Of a stretch of DNA of 64,000 nucleotides, positions 8,652-19,586 are shown one piece after another. The notes beneath the pieces were generated by a model. That model was not told the DNA's origin. It saw nothing but the letters and a program-made list of their open reading frames with translations, and searched no databases. Both the position numbers and the translations under genes were made by a program. Every line of letters starts with the position of its first letter. Position 1 is the first letter of the stretch. Location: positions 506,001 to 570,000 of the forward strand of contig CP065003.1 of the NCBI GenBank assembly GCA_016700175.1, in the 5' to 3' direction. This DNA is from Acidobacteriota bacterium. Its GTDB lineage: Bacteria > Acidobacteriota > Blastocatellia > Pyrinomonadales > Pyrinomonadaceae.

Positions 8652-10076
8652 ATGCGCATCGCCGTCCTATCGTCCGAAGCCGTCCCGTATTCTAAAACGG
8701 GCGGCCTTGCCGACGTCGCGGGCGCGCTTCCGAAGGCGTTGGCCAGAACGGGCGCGGACGCTTTTCTGATAACCCCCTGCTATCTTCAGACGAAAGGCGA
8801 ACACCTTTGGCATACGGCGTTCGACGACCTGTGGCTTGAATGGCGCGGAAGGCCGTACCGGGCGAAGGCGTTTTACAGTGAGGCGAACGGTTCCCCGACT
8901 TTCCTGATCGACGCTCCGGAGTTCTTTCATCGCGATTCGATCTACGGATACCGGGAGGACTATGAGCGCTTCGCATTTTTCAACCACGCCGCATTGACGC
9001 TGATCAGGCGGCTCGACAAGAAGACCGACATCGTCCATCTCAACGACTGGCACTGCGGGTTCGCGGCCGTCAAACTGGCGCACCTCCGGTACTGGGACCC
9101 GTTCTGGAGCGGCACGCGCACCGTTTTCTCGATCCACAATCTCGCCTACCAGGGAGGATTCGGCGCGGGTGAACTATGGGACATGGGTTTCGGAAGCCGC
9201 TTCGAGCAGGATCACTTCGCTTTTGAAGGCTACGCGTCGGCGATGAAGGCCGGCCTGAGCGCCTCGGACATGCTTTCGACGGTCTCACCGACGTACGGCG
9301 TCGAGATCCAGCAGCCTGAGAACGGATACGGGCTCGATTGGCTTCTGCGTGCGAGAAGCGGACGGCTGAGCGGTATCACGAACGGGGTCGATTACGAGGT
9401 CTGGAACCCGGAAACGGATCCGATACTTGCAGCGAATTTCAGCTGGCAGGACCTTTCGGGAAAGCGGACCTGCAAGCGCGACCTCCTTGAAAGATTCTCG
9501 CTGCCAGTGGAGCTCGAGAATCCAGTCTTCGGAATCGTTTCGAGACTTACGTCGCAGAAGGGGATCGAGCTGATCCAGCAAGCCGCCGGCGAGATCGTGA
9601 ATCTGGGAGGTTTCCTGACGGTTCTCGGTTCGGGAGACCGGAAGTACGAAGATTTCTTCCAGCGCCTTCGCGATGCCGCTCCCGAAAGGGTTGGATTTTT
9701 CAGGGGTTACAACGAGGAACTTGCGCACACGATCGAGGCGGGCTCCGACATATTCCTTATGCCTTCGCGATTCGAGCCGTGCGGCCTGAACCAGATGTAC
9801 TCTCTTCGCTACGGAACCGTGCCGGTTGTCCGGGCTGTCGGCGGGCTTCACGACACGATCCACAATTTCGACCGCGTAACGGGACAGGGAAATGGCTTCA
9901 AATTCACGGATTTCATCGCCGGCCAGTTCGTCGAGAAGATCTACGAAGCCGTGTTCGCCTACAACGAGCCGGAGACCTGGAGGCGGATCCAGGTGAACGG
10001 TATGACCGAAGATCATTCGTGGGAGAACGCGGCGCGAAAGTACCTCGCGCTCTACGAACACACACTTCGCCTCTAA
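8652..10076 (+). CDS. glgA: Glycogen synthase (ADP-glucose type, GT5)
   Basis: The 474-residue GT-B glycosyltransferase begins MRIAVLSSEAVPYSKTGGLADV, with the KTGGLADV motif near residue 15 that binds ADP-glucose. It also has HLNDWHCG in the N-domain, and GIVSRLTSQKGIELI and MPSRFEPCGLNQMYSLRYG in the C-domain. It elongates alpha-1,4-glucan in the cytoplasm. The start is set at 8652 instead of the longer frame at 8541 because the extra 37 residues cover the rho terminator and promoter. No other glycogen gene is adjacent. Confidence 0.95.
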   Translation: MRIAVLSSEAVPYSKTGGLADVAGALPKALARTGADAFLITPCYLQTKGEHLWHTAFDDLWLEWRGRPYRAKAFYSEANGSPTFLIDAPEFFHRDSIYGYREDYERFAFFNHAALTLIRRLDKKTDIVHLNDWHCGFAAVKLAHLRYWDPFWSGTRTVFSIHNLAYQGGFGAGELWDMGFGSRFEQDHFAFEGYASAMKAGLSASDMLSTVSPTYGVEIQQPENGYGLDWLLRARSGRLSGITNGVDYEVWNPETDPILAANFSWQDLSGKRTCKRDLLERFSLPVELENPVFGIVSRLTSQKGIELIQQAAGEIVNLGGFLTVLGSGDRKYEDFFQRLRDAAPERVGFFRGYNEELAHTIEAGSDIFLMPSRFEPCGLNQMYSLRYGTVPVVRAVGGLHDTIHNFDRVTGQGNGFKFTDFIAGQFVEKIYEAVFAYNEPETWRRIQVNGMTEDHSWENAARKYLALYEHTLRL

Positions 10077-10114
10077 AACCTCACCCTCCGCTTATTCAAA
10101 CGCCTTCAATCGGA

Positions 10115-10120
10115 TATAAT
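10115..10120 (+). promoter_or_regulatory. -10 box upstream of carB
   Basis: A perfect TATAAT lies 29 nt before the carB ATG, giving a short leader of roughly 20 nt. A -35 box is not obvious. Confidence 0.45.
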
Positions 10121-10149
10121 CCTCCGAAACACATCTCTCTCGCCTTACG

Positions 10150-13386
<3,237 letters not shown>

Positions 13387-13468
13387 CTTCGGGGCAGAAG
13401 CGGTGCGGGGCATTTCTGATCGATCGCCCGCGTCTTTCAACTTTGCCGTGAAAATGCCGGTTGGAGGA

Positions 13469-13793
13469 TGTCTGAAAAGACCTCTTAAGTGCTATTTTGC
13501 AGCCACCCTTCGAAGTACCGATTCATGACCACGGTGCACGAATTGGGCCTTCCCAGCTCCGTAGGAGCCCGATGTCTGTAGAAAACCGACCTGCCAAGCG
13601 AGCCGCGCTCCGTCAGGAGCGCAATTCTCGCATCAAGCATCAAGCTCCTGTGGAGCTGGGGTGATCGTTTGTGAACCATTACTACAGACATACGGCTTCT
13701 ACGGAGCCGGGAACGCTCAACCGATGCAGTGGCAAAATTCCACGTTACGTCGAAGGGTGATTGAAAAGGGCACTTAAAAGGACTTTCCAGACA
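13469..13793. repeat. 325-bp element bounded by about 48-bp inverted repeats
   Basis: Left arm 13469-13517 and right arm 13746-13793 are imperfect reverse complements (roughly four fifths identical), both holding TTAAGTGC-like and CACCCTTCGA words. The interior has nested REP-like palindromes: GCTCCGTAGGAGC (13556-13568), GCTCCGTCAGGAGC (13607-13620), GCTCCTGTGGAGC (13644-13656) and GGCTTCTACGGAGCC (13694-13708). Two are linked to a CAGACAT word. The element fills the gap between the convergent carB and AraC genes. There is no transposase; a non-autonomous MITE-like element or fold-back terminator is possible. Confidence 0.7.
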
Positions 13794-13809
13794 GCCCATC
13801 GATCGAATA

Positions 13810-14748
13810 TCACTCAGCAGGTCCTTCTCTGCGCACCTCTCCGGGACCTCTTCCAAAATGCTTCTTGAACGCCCTTGTGAACGCCGACAAAGACTGATAT
13901 CCCACCGACTCCGCGATCTCGGGAATGCCCTCGCGGGTCGATAGAAGAGCTTCGTGCGCTAGTTCCATCCTCCACTGGGTCAGATAGGCCATCGGGGTCA
14001 CACCCAGCACTTCGTTCATTCGCTGAGACATCACGGTTCGGGACATGCCTCCGGCTTTCGCCATCGTCTCGACCGTCCAGTGCTCTTCGGGCGTCTCGTG
14101 GATCGCCTCGAATACGCGTCCGAGCTGTTCGTCCTGCATTGCGGAGAAGAGCCTGGACGAATCCGATGTGCGCTTCGCGTAGGTCCTTATGGTCTGAATG
14201 AAGATGATCTCCGCCAGCCGGTTAATGACCGCCTCGCTTCCCGGCTCCCGTTCGAAGGCCTCGTGGGTTATGAAGCGCATTGCCTGCTCCAGCCACGTGT
14301 AATGCATTATCTCCGTGTTCGGCACGTGGATAAAAGGCGGGAGCTCGTTTAGAAGCATCTTGCCGCGCTCGTGGTCGAATTCAAAGTGGCCGCAGACAAG
14401 TGCCGTCGTCTCTCCGTCCATGTCCCCGCCCCACGTGAGAGCTCCTTTCCCGTCGAATCCCGACTCCTGGATCACCTCGTCCACAAGAAGGAAGGGCGGA
14501 ACACTTGCGTCGCAGAACAGATCGTGCGACGCGCCGTTCGTGACGAATATCAGGTCACCCTTCTCCAGCTTGATCTTGTCTTCGTGCCCCTCGACCGTGG
14601 CCCAGCAAGAGCCGCGGGTCACAAGGTGGTAACGGGAGACATTGCTGTAACGGGGCACGGTCACCCCCCAGGGCGGCCTGAATGCCGTCCGGAAGTAAAG
14701 ACTTCCGCGAATGTGGACCGTCCTGAGTATATCGCTGAGTACATCCAT
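13810..14748 (-). CDS. AraC-family transcriptional regulator with cupin sensor domain
   Basis: The 312-residue protein has an N-terminal cupin domain (about 1-190, starting MDVLSDILRTVHIRGSLYF) and a C-terminal AraC helix-turn-helix pair (about 205-305, with TVETMAKAGGMSRTVMSQRM and IAESVGYQSLSAFTRAFKKHFG). It should bind DNA and respond to a small molecule through the cupin pocket. I chose the third in-frame ATG (14748): it gives the usual family N-terminus and sits 7 nt after a TAGAAT box, whereas the ATGs at 14757 and 14754 overlap or abut that box. The target genes are unknown; the small-gene cluster starting at 14927 is divergent and could be one. Confidence 0.88.
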   Translation of the reverse strand: MDVLSDILRTVHIRGSLYFRTAFRPPWGVTVPRYSNVSRYHLVTRGSCWATVEGHEDKIKLEKGDLIFVTNGASHDLFCDASVPPFLLVDEVIQESGFDGKGALTWGGDMDGETTALVCGHFEFDHERGKMLLNELPPFIHVPNTEIMHYTWLEQAMRFITHEAFEREPGSEAVINRLAEIIFIQTIRTYAKRTSDSSRLFSAMQDEQLGRVFEAIHETPEEHWTVETMAKAGGMSRTVMSQRMNEVLGVTPMAYLTQWRMELAHEALLSTREGIPEIAESVGYQSLSAFTRAFKKHFGRGPGEVRREGPAE

Positions 14749-14755
14749 AGTCATC

Positions 14756-14761
14756 ATTCTA
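14756..14761 (-). promoter_or_regulatory. -10 box of the AraC gene, leaderless-type spacing
   Basis: Read on the minus strand, TAGAAT ends 7 nt before the ATG at 14748. Confidence 0.4.
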
Positions 14762-14926
14762 AGCTGATTTTATGCCGTACGTAAAGTGTGCTGAACGATT
14801 GAGCAAAAAACACGCACGTTCGGGCATTTACATCGGTTCGCCCGGAGATTAGGCTCGAAACTGTCGCGATCGGATTGACAGGATCAAGGGCTTCGGATCG
14901 TGAAGAGCAATATGGGGGGGCAGCAA

Positions 14927-15313
14927 ATGATCAACGCAAGAACAGTGAGCAGTTTGTTCGCCATAGCTTCCACCGCATCCGGGCTTATCGCTTTCGTGCC
15001 GATCCCCCTGGTCGCGCCGGACGGCGTCTTCGCGGTGAAAATGTGGCACAAGCTTGTCCACATCGTCATTGGACTCGTTCTCGGTGCCGGAGCCTACCTT
15101 GGCGAACGGGCCGCTTTGGGAGTAGCCCGGGAAGTATCGGTCTTCTACATCATCGTGACCGTGCCCGGACTTCTTACCCCGGGACAAATGCTTCTCGATT
15201 TCATACACGTCAACCAGGCTGACAAATGGCTTCATTCTTCATTGGCCACAGTCATCACCTTCGCCGGATTTATCCTTTTCCGCGGTAGATCGCGATTGGC
15301 CGAGGCAGGTTGA
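14927..15313 (+). CDS. Small four-helix membrane protein (DUF4383-like)
   Basis: The 128-residue protein has four hydrophobic helices, a short first loop and a late segment VNQADKWLHSSLATVITFAG. That segment resembles the end of DUF4383 proteins, where an Asp-x-x-LH motif recurs. The function of that family is unknown. A G-run (GGGGGGG) 7 nt before the ATG at 14927 favours this start over the GTG at 14900 and ATG at 14912. It opens a run of small genes on the plus strand but is followed by its own terminator. Confidence 0.6.
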   Translation: MINARTVSSLFAIASTASGLIAFVPIPLVAPDGVFAVKMWHKLVHIVIGLVLGAGAYLGERAALGVAREVSVFYIIVTVPGLLTPGQMLLDFIHVNQADKWLHSSLATVITFAGFILFRGRSRLAEAG

Positions 15314-15319
15314 CAGGAC

Positions 15320-15352
15320 GGGCCGCCGCGGCGCAGCAAACGGCCCTTTTTA
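15320..15352 (+). terminator. Intrinsic terminator after the DUF4383-like gene
   Basis: GGGCCG (15320-15325) pairs with CGGCCC (15341-15346), followed by TTTTT. The loop contains a further GC-rich palindrome. Confidence 0.7.
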
Positions 15353-15407
15353 TCCCCCGGTCTTTCCGCGGAGGCTGGGAAACACAACGTAACGGAGAAA
15401 TAGAACT

Positions 15408-15998
15408 ATGAGATACAGATCGAAAAGACAATTGCTGGCCGCAACGCTGGTACTGGCCTTTGCGGTCGCAGGGATCGCGGTCAGCGCTCTGGCAGCTACC
15501 GGCGACGAACACGACGAAATGACGGATGCGAACATCGCGGCGATCGTTTCGGTGGCGGGAAAGCTGGACATCGCCTACGGCAAGATCGCGATGTCAAAGT
15601 CGAAGAACGAGAAAGTTCGCGAATTCGCGGACCGCATGGTGACCGATCATTCGGCGGTTCAGAACGCCGCTGAAAAGCTGCTTAAGAAACTTGGCGTGAC
15701 GCCGGTCGAGAACGACACGAGCCGAAGTCTGGCGGAGAACGGCGAGAAAGTGAAGGCGAAGCTGCGGTCTCTAAAAGAAGCCGAGTTCGACAAGTTCTAT
15801 ATCGACAACGAGGTCGCTTATCACGAGCTTGTCGTCAACGCCATTGAGAACGTGCTGATCAAGAGTGCCAGGAATGCCGAATTGAAGGCCACTCTAGAAT
15901 CCGTACTGCCTCTTTTCACACGCCATCTGGAACACGCAAGGTCGATCCAGAGCGAGATGAACGGCGAAATGGGCGGTTCCCACAAGATGGGTCACTAA
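15408..15998 (+). CDS. DUF4142 domain protein, exported
   Basis: The 196-residue protein has a signal peptide (about 1-28) and then a DUF4142 four-helix, ferritin-like domain. It begins TDANIAAIVSVAGKLDIAYG and includes KVREFADRMVTDHSAVQ and HELVVNAIENVLI. DUF4142 proteins are periplasmic and often stress- or envelope-associated, but their biochemical role is not established. The C-terminus (MGGSHKMGH) is rich in Met and His, which could bind copper; this is inference, supported only by the nearby cupredoxin. GGAGA precedes the ATG. Confidence 0.85.
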   Translation: MRYRSKRQLLAATLVLAFAVAGIAVSALAATGDEHDEMTDANIAAIVSVAGKLDIAYGKIAMSKSKNEKVREFADRMVTDHSAVQNAAEKLLKKLGVTPVENDTSRSLAENGEKVKAKLRSLKEAEFDKFYIDNEVAYHELVVNAIENVLIKSARNAELKATLESVLPLFTRHLEHARSIQSEMNGEMGGSHKMGH

Positions 15999-16042
15999 AC
16001 CGAAAACAAAACAAACATAAGGACCAATAGAGGTAAAAACAA

Positions 16043-16396
16043 ATGCAACAGCAAATAGAAGAACTACTTGAGGACAAGGTGGAACTGATGAAACAAGGGC
16101 AGGTCGTCGAGGCGGCCGACAGGTTTTTCGCGGATGACGCGGAGACGTTCGACTTCACGGGCTCAGTCACGAAGTCGAAGGCGGAGATGATCGAGAAGAT
16201 GAAGGGCTTCACCGGAATGATCAAGTCCGTGAACGGCATCACGCACCACGGTTCCGCGGTCAACGGCGACACCTCGTTTCTTGAGTTCACCTTTGACTTC
16301 GACATGACCGACGGAAGCCGTGTCCTTTGGCACGAGGTGATCAGATCCGTCTGGAAGGACGGAAAGATCGTGTCCGAACAGTACTTCAAGAACTAG
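16043..16396 (+). CDS. SnoaL-like/NTF2-fold protein
   Basis: The 117-residue cytoplasmic protein begins QQQIEELLEDKVELMKQGQVVEAADRFFADDAETFDF and ends with a beta-rich half (TSFLEFTFDFDMTDGSRVLWHEVIRSVWKDGKIV). This is the alpha+beta barrel pattern of SnoaL-like polyketide cyclases and related small-ligand proteins. No signal peptide is present. AGAGGT gives a good SD. The substrate is unknown. It is followed 10 nt later by the cupredoxin gene, suggesting co-transcription. Confidence 0.7.
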   Translation: MQQQIEELLEDKVELMKQGQVVEAADRFFADDAETFDFTGSVTKSKAEMIEKMKGFTGMIKSVNGITHHGSAVNGDTSFLEFTFDFDMTDGSRVLWHEVIRSVWKDGKIVSEQYFKN

Positions 16397-16406
16397 GGAG
16401 GACTGA

Positions 16407-16763
16407 ATGGGACACTTGGGCATCGCACGCGCCTTTGCGCTGATCGGCCTGTGCTTAGCCGCGGCAGCCTGGATAAGACCATCCGGGACCGCCGCGGCCG
16501 AAGGAGCGGCTTCCGCCCCCAGGACGCACGTCGTGAGAATAAGCCGTTCGGCATTCTCGCCGGCTTCACTGACGGTGAATCCCGGAGACACGATCGAGTG
16601 GCGGAACGAGGACGTCGTTCCGCACACTGCGACCGGCAAGGCATTCGATTCCGGAAGGCTGAACGCGGGTCAGAAGTGGCGATTCAAGGCACGGGCACAG
16701 GGAAGTCTTCCGTACATATGCACCTATCATCCCTCGATGCGGGGGACGATCACGGTGAAATGA
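16407..16763 (+). CDS. Exported cupredoxin (plastocyanin/amicyanin-like)
   Basis: The 118-residue protein has a signal peptide (about 1-32) and a single type-1 copper domain. The ligands are visible: His in VVPHTATG, then Cys, His and Met in ICTYHPSMRG. It should carry single electrons in the periplasm or sequester copper. GGGAGG lies 5 nt before the ATG. A partner oxidoreductase is not seen nearby, so its donor and acceptor are unknown. Confidence 0.9.
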   Translation: MGHLGIARAFALIGLCLAAAAWIRPSGTAAAEGAASAPRTHVVRISRSAFSPASLTVNPGDTIEWRNEDVVPHTATGKAFDSGRLNAGQKWRFKARAQGSLPYICTYHPSMRGTITVK

Positions 16764-16778
16764 ACGGAGGCGAAAGGT

Positions 16779-16809
16779 CAGAGGGCGGCCGGCAGCGGCT
16801 GCCCTCTGA
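16779..16809 (+). terminator. Hairpin after the cupredoxin gene
   Basis: TCAGAGGGC (16779-16787) pairs with GCCCTCTGA (16801-16809), a 9-bp stem around a GC-rich loop. There is no T-run, so it may be an mRNA-stabilising or attenuating hairpin instead of a full terminator. Confidence 0.5.
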
Positions 16810-16828
16810 TATTCGTAGGTGAAGAAAT

Positions 16829-17359
16829 ATGAAAGCAAAAATCTGTCGATATTCGAAGCGTTTCGCTTTGCTTGGAGCTGCGGCAATACTCGCCGCGGGA
16901 TGCTCGGCGTCCGCTGATACCGGTGCGGATGCGGCGAACGGTGTATTAGGCGTGATCCCCTGGAGTCATGCCCATCCTATCCTTGTGAACTTCACTGCGG
17001 GCCTTGTGCCCGTCTCGTTTGTGAGCGAGCTTCTGGGAAGAACGTTGAAGAGAGGGTCGTTCGGTTCCGCGGCCTGGTGGACGATACTCTACGCCGCGCT
17101 TCTTACTCCCGCTACCGCATTGACGGGATGGTACTGGAGATCAAGTCTTCCGCCGGATATTCTGCCCGCCGATCTGATCAGCACTCATCTCTATTTGGGG
17201 ATGCTGCTCGCGGTTACGCTGGCCGGTCTCGCGGTTTGGCGCGGTATCATGTTCTTCAGGGGCGGGAAGCCGGGCATCGGTTATCTCGCCATCTGCGGAG
17301 CAACGGTTTGTGCGTTGGTCTACCAGGGAAATCTAGGCGGAAAAATGGTTTTCGGGTAG
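16829..17359 (+). CDS. DUF2231-type membrane protein, probable lipoprotein
   Basis: The 176-residue protein begins with a signal peptide ending in a lipobox (LAAGC, Cys about 25). About four hydrophobic helices follow, with histidines in IPWSHAHPILVNF and ISTHLYLGM. That pattern fits DUF2231, a family of small membrane proteins thought to resemble b-type cytochrome subunits. Conserved paired histidines could hold haem; this is inference. It follows the cupredoxin gene by 65 nt and precedes the glycosylase gene by 13 nt. Confidence 0.75.
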   Translation: MKAKICRYSKRFALLGAAAILAAGCSASADTGADAANGVLGVIPWSHAHPILVNFTAGLVPVSFVSELLGRTLKRGSFGSAAWWTILYAALLTPATALTGWYWRSSLPPDILPADLISTHLYLGMLLAVTLAGLAVWRGIMFFRGGKPGIGYLAICGATVCALVYQGNLGGKMVFG

Positions 17360-17372
17360 GCCCGGACAACGG

Positions 17373-17960
17373 ATGGAAATGAACCTCGTGAAACTGCCTT
17401 TGCTAGAAGAAATAAGGAAATGCGATGTGTGCGCCGGGGACCTCCCGCTCGGTCCCAGACCGGTGCTGAGCTTTTCTTCGCAGTCCGGGATCGCGATCAT
17501 AGGCCAGGCGCCCGGGAGAAAGGTACACGAATCGGGGATTCCCTGGGACGACCCCTCAGGCGACCGGCTGCGTGAATGGCTCGGTGTCGCTAGGGAAGAG
17601 TTCTACGATCCGGACAACTTCGCGATCGTCCCGATGGGGTTCTGCTATCCGGGAAAGGGAAAGAGCGGCGATCTGCCCCCGAGGCCCGAATGCGCGCCGC
17701 TTTGGCATCCGAGGATCTTTGGCGGGGATGTGGCTGCGCGGCTGACATTGCTTGTCGGATCCTATTCGCAGGCTTTCTACCTGGGCGATTCGGCAGGCGA
17801 GACGTTGACTGAAACAGTCAGGAACTATCGAGAGTTTTTACCGGAATATCTGCCCCTGCCGCATCCCAGCCCTCGCAACAATATCTGGATGAAAAAGAAT
17901 CCCTGGTTCGAGGCGGAAGTTCTGTCGGTCCTGAAGGAGTCTGTTCGGAAACTCCTCTGA
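17373..17960 (+). CDS. Uracil-DNA glycosylase family protein
   Basis: The 195-residue protein shows a UDG-superfamily active-site pair: motif 1 IIGQAPGRKVHESGIPWDD and motif 2 LPHPSPRNN near the C-terminus. Near the N-terminus there is a single CDVCAGDLP pair, not the four spaced cysteines of family 4 and 5 iron-sulfur enzymes. It probably excises damaged or misincorporated bases, or is a divergent relative. ATGs at 17373 and 17379 are both possible starts. Confidence 0.8.
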   Translation: MEMNLVKLPLLEEIRKCDVCAGDLPLGPRPVLSFSSQSGIAIIGQAPGRKVHESGIPWDDPSGDRLREWLGVAREEFYDPDNFAIVPMGFCYPGKGKSGDLPPRPECAPLWHPRIFGGDVAARLTLLVGSYSQAFYLGDSAGETLTETVRNYREFLPEYLPLPHPSPRNNIWMKKNPWFEAEVLSVLKESVRKLL

Positions 17961-18052
17961 TCGCACGAGATCAACTCAAGGCGCCACGAGCTCTAAACTG
18001 GGGGCGTCCTCGGTTGTGCCCAGTCGGGCTGCGCCCTCCTATTGCAGCGCGA

Positions 18053-18148
18053 AGCGCTGCTCTAAACGGTTAAATCGGCTGGCCGTCGATCCCCGTTGCT
18101 ACCGCTCCGGGTACTGATTGGGCCCGTCGCTACCGCTCCGGGTACTGA
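18053..18148. repeat. Dispersed repeat fragments at the 3' end of the NhaC gene
   Basis: 18053-18069 is the reverse complement of the first 17 bases of the 118-bp repeat unit downstream of lon. Next to it, a 20-bp word (GCTACCGCTCCGGGTACTGA) occurs twice, at 18098-18117 and 18129-18148, 31 bp apart. The second copy and most of the first lie inside the end of the NhaC reading frame and encode its last residues. Confidence 0.75.
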
Positions 18149-19580
18149 CCGACTGGTCCCTGGCCAATGTCTTGATCCCAAATCCCGTCCACCTGAAAAA
18201 GAAAGCGATCCCAAGCGAGAACAGCGAGCCCGTGAAGCAGAAGAACGCCCACGGGGCGTATTCGACCGTAGGCACGCCGAGCGTTGTCGCCATGAACACC
18301 GCCGATACCGTCCAGGGCAAGAGCGGTTCGACGATCGTTACCGAGTCTTCGATCGATCGCGAAAGGTTCCTGCGCGAGAGCCTCATATCGTCGAACGGCT
18401 TCCGGAACAGGTTTCCGACGATCAGGGCAGTGACGCCCCCGTGGCTCGTCATCGAGATCAATGTCGCCCCCGCAGCCATCGTTGCGGCAATCAAGGTGAA
18501 TACGGAGCGCGCTTTTGCCAGCATAGCGTTGAGGAGCCGGCCGAGCGCGCCCGAGACCTCCATCGCCGCCGCCATCAGAAACGCCGACACGATGAACAGC
18601 AGCGTGAACGCCATCGAGGCCATTCCTCCGCGGTTGAGCAGAATCTTTGTTGAATCGCTTAGCGAAGCGGCCGTGTTGCCGAGCATCTCCACGTTGAATC
18701 CGTTGATCGCCGCCTTCAACGCGCCCGGCGCGGCAAAACCGTTGGCGATCATCCCGACCGCTAGTGCAGTGACAGAAGACGCGAGGATCACGAGAGCAGC
18801 CGGATAGCGCCTGACCATCCCGATCACGGCGATCGCCGGAGGAATGAACGGAAGCAATCCCAGATCGAAAGCGGAGGCGATGTTCGTCTGGACCTGTCGC
18901 GCTGCCTCCGGTACCCCGGTCCCGTTTCCCGATTGTCCTGAAAATCCCGCGATCAGATAAATGGCGAACGCGACGACGAACGAAGGCCCGGCGGTATAGA
19001 CCATTCCCGCGATATGGTCGTAAAGATCGGCTCCGGCTCCGATAGCGCTTATGTTGGTAGAGTCGGAGATCGGCGACATCTTGTCGCCGAAATAGGCGCC
19101 TGAAACGACCGCGCCGGCGGTGATCGCAAGCGGAGCCTCGAGCGCCGCTGCGGTCGCCATCAAAGCCACCCCGATCGTCCCGGCCGATCCCCAGGAGGTC
19201 CCTGAAGCGAGAGACATCGCCGCCGTCGCAAGGAACGCCGTGAGCACTATGAACCGGGGACTTATGATCTCGATCCCGTAGAAGACAAGCGCCGGGATCG
19301 TACCGGAGAACATCCAGCTTCCGATCAGGATGCCAATCGCGAGCAGGATGATGATTGCCGGAAGGGCGGCCGCGAGCTTGGCTCCGGTTTCCGTCTGTAT
19401 GTCGTCCCAGCCGTATCCGTGCCGCAATGCCACTGCGCCGGCGACGATCGCCGCAAGAAGCAGGGAGGAGATCAGAAGCGCGTCGCTGAATCCGAATGCG
19501 AGCGCTCCGGTCAGCAGCGAAAGAAAGAGAACGAGGATAGGGAGCCCGGATTCGGCGATGCCGGGGGTCGTTTTTTCCAT
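18099..19580 (-). CDS. NhaC-family Na+/H+ antiporter or amino-acid transporter
   Basis: The 493-residue protein has about 11-12 membrane helices and NhaC signatures such as SGTSWGSAGTIGVALM and GAVVSGAYFGDKMSPISDSTN. NhaC proteins exchange Na+ for H+, but relatives carry malate/lactate or methionine. The gene starts 6 nt after the stop of the Cys/Met PLP enzyme, so the pair is one operon and an amino-acid substrate is a reasonable inference. The last roughly 18 residues (SVSTRSGSDGPNQYPER) come from a duplicated intergenic repeat and are unlikely to be native. Confidence 0.87.
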   Translation of the reverse strand: MEKTTPGIAESGLPILVLFLSLLTGALAFGFSDALLISSLLLAAIVAGAVALRHGYGWDDIQTETGAKLAAALPAIIILLAIGILIGSWMFSGTIPALVFYGIEIISPRFIVLTAFLATAAMSLASGTSWGSAGTIGVALMATAAALEAPLAITAGAVVSGAYFGDKMSPISDSTNISAIGAGADLYDHIAGMVYTAGPSFVVAFAIYLIAGFSGQSGNGTGVPEAARQVQTNIASAFDLGLLPFIPPAIAVIGMVRRYPAALVILASSVTALAVGMIANGFAAPGALKAAINGFNVEMLGNTAASLSDSTKILLNRGGMASMAFTLLFIVSAFLMAAAMEVSGALGRLLNAMLAKARSVFTLIAATMAAGATLISMTSHGGVTALIVGNLFRKPFDDMRLSRRNLSRSIEDSVTIVEPLLPWTVSAVFMATTLGVPTVEYAPWAFFCFTGSLFSLGIAFFFRWTGFGIKTLARDQSVSTRSGSDGPNQYPER

Positions 19581-19586
19581 ATTCGG

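Noticed and set aside
13485..13856. 123-residue minus-strand frame
   Set aside because: It translates the inverted-repeat element and the 3' end of the AraC gene; no family or SD supports it.
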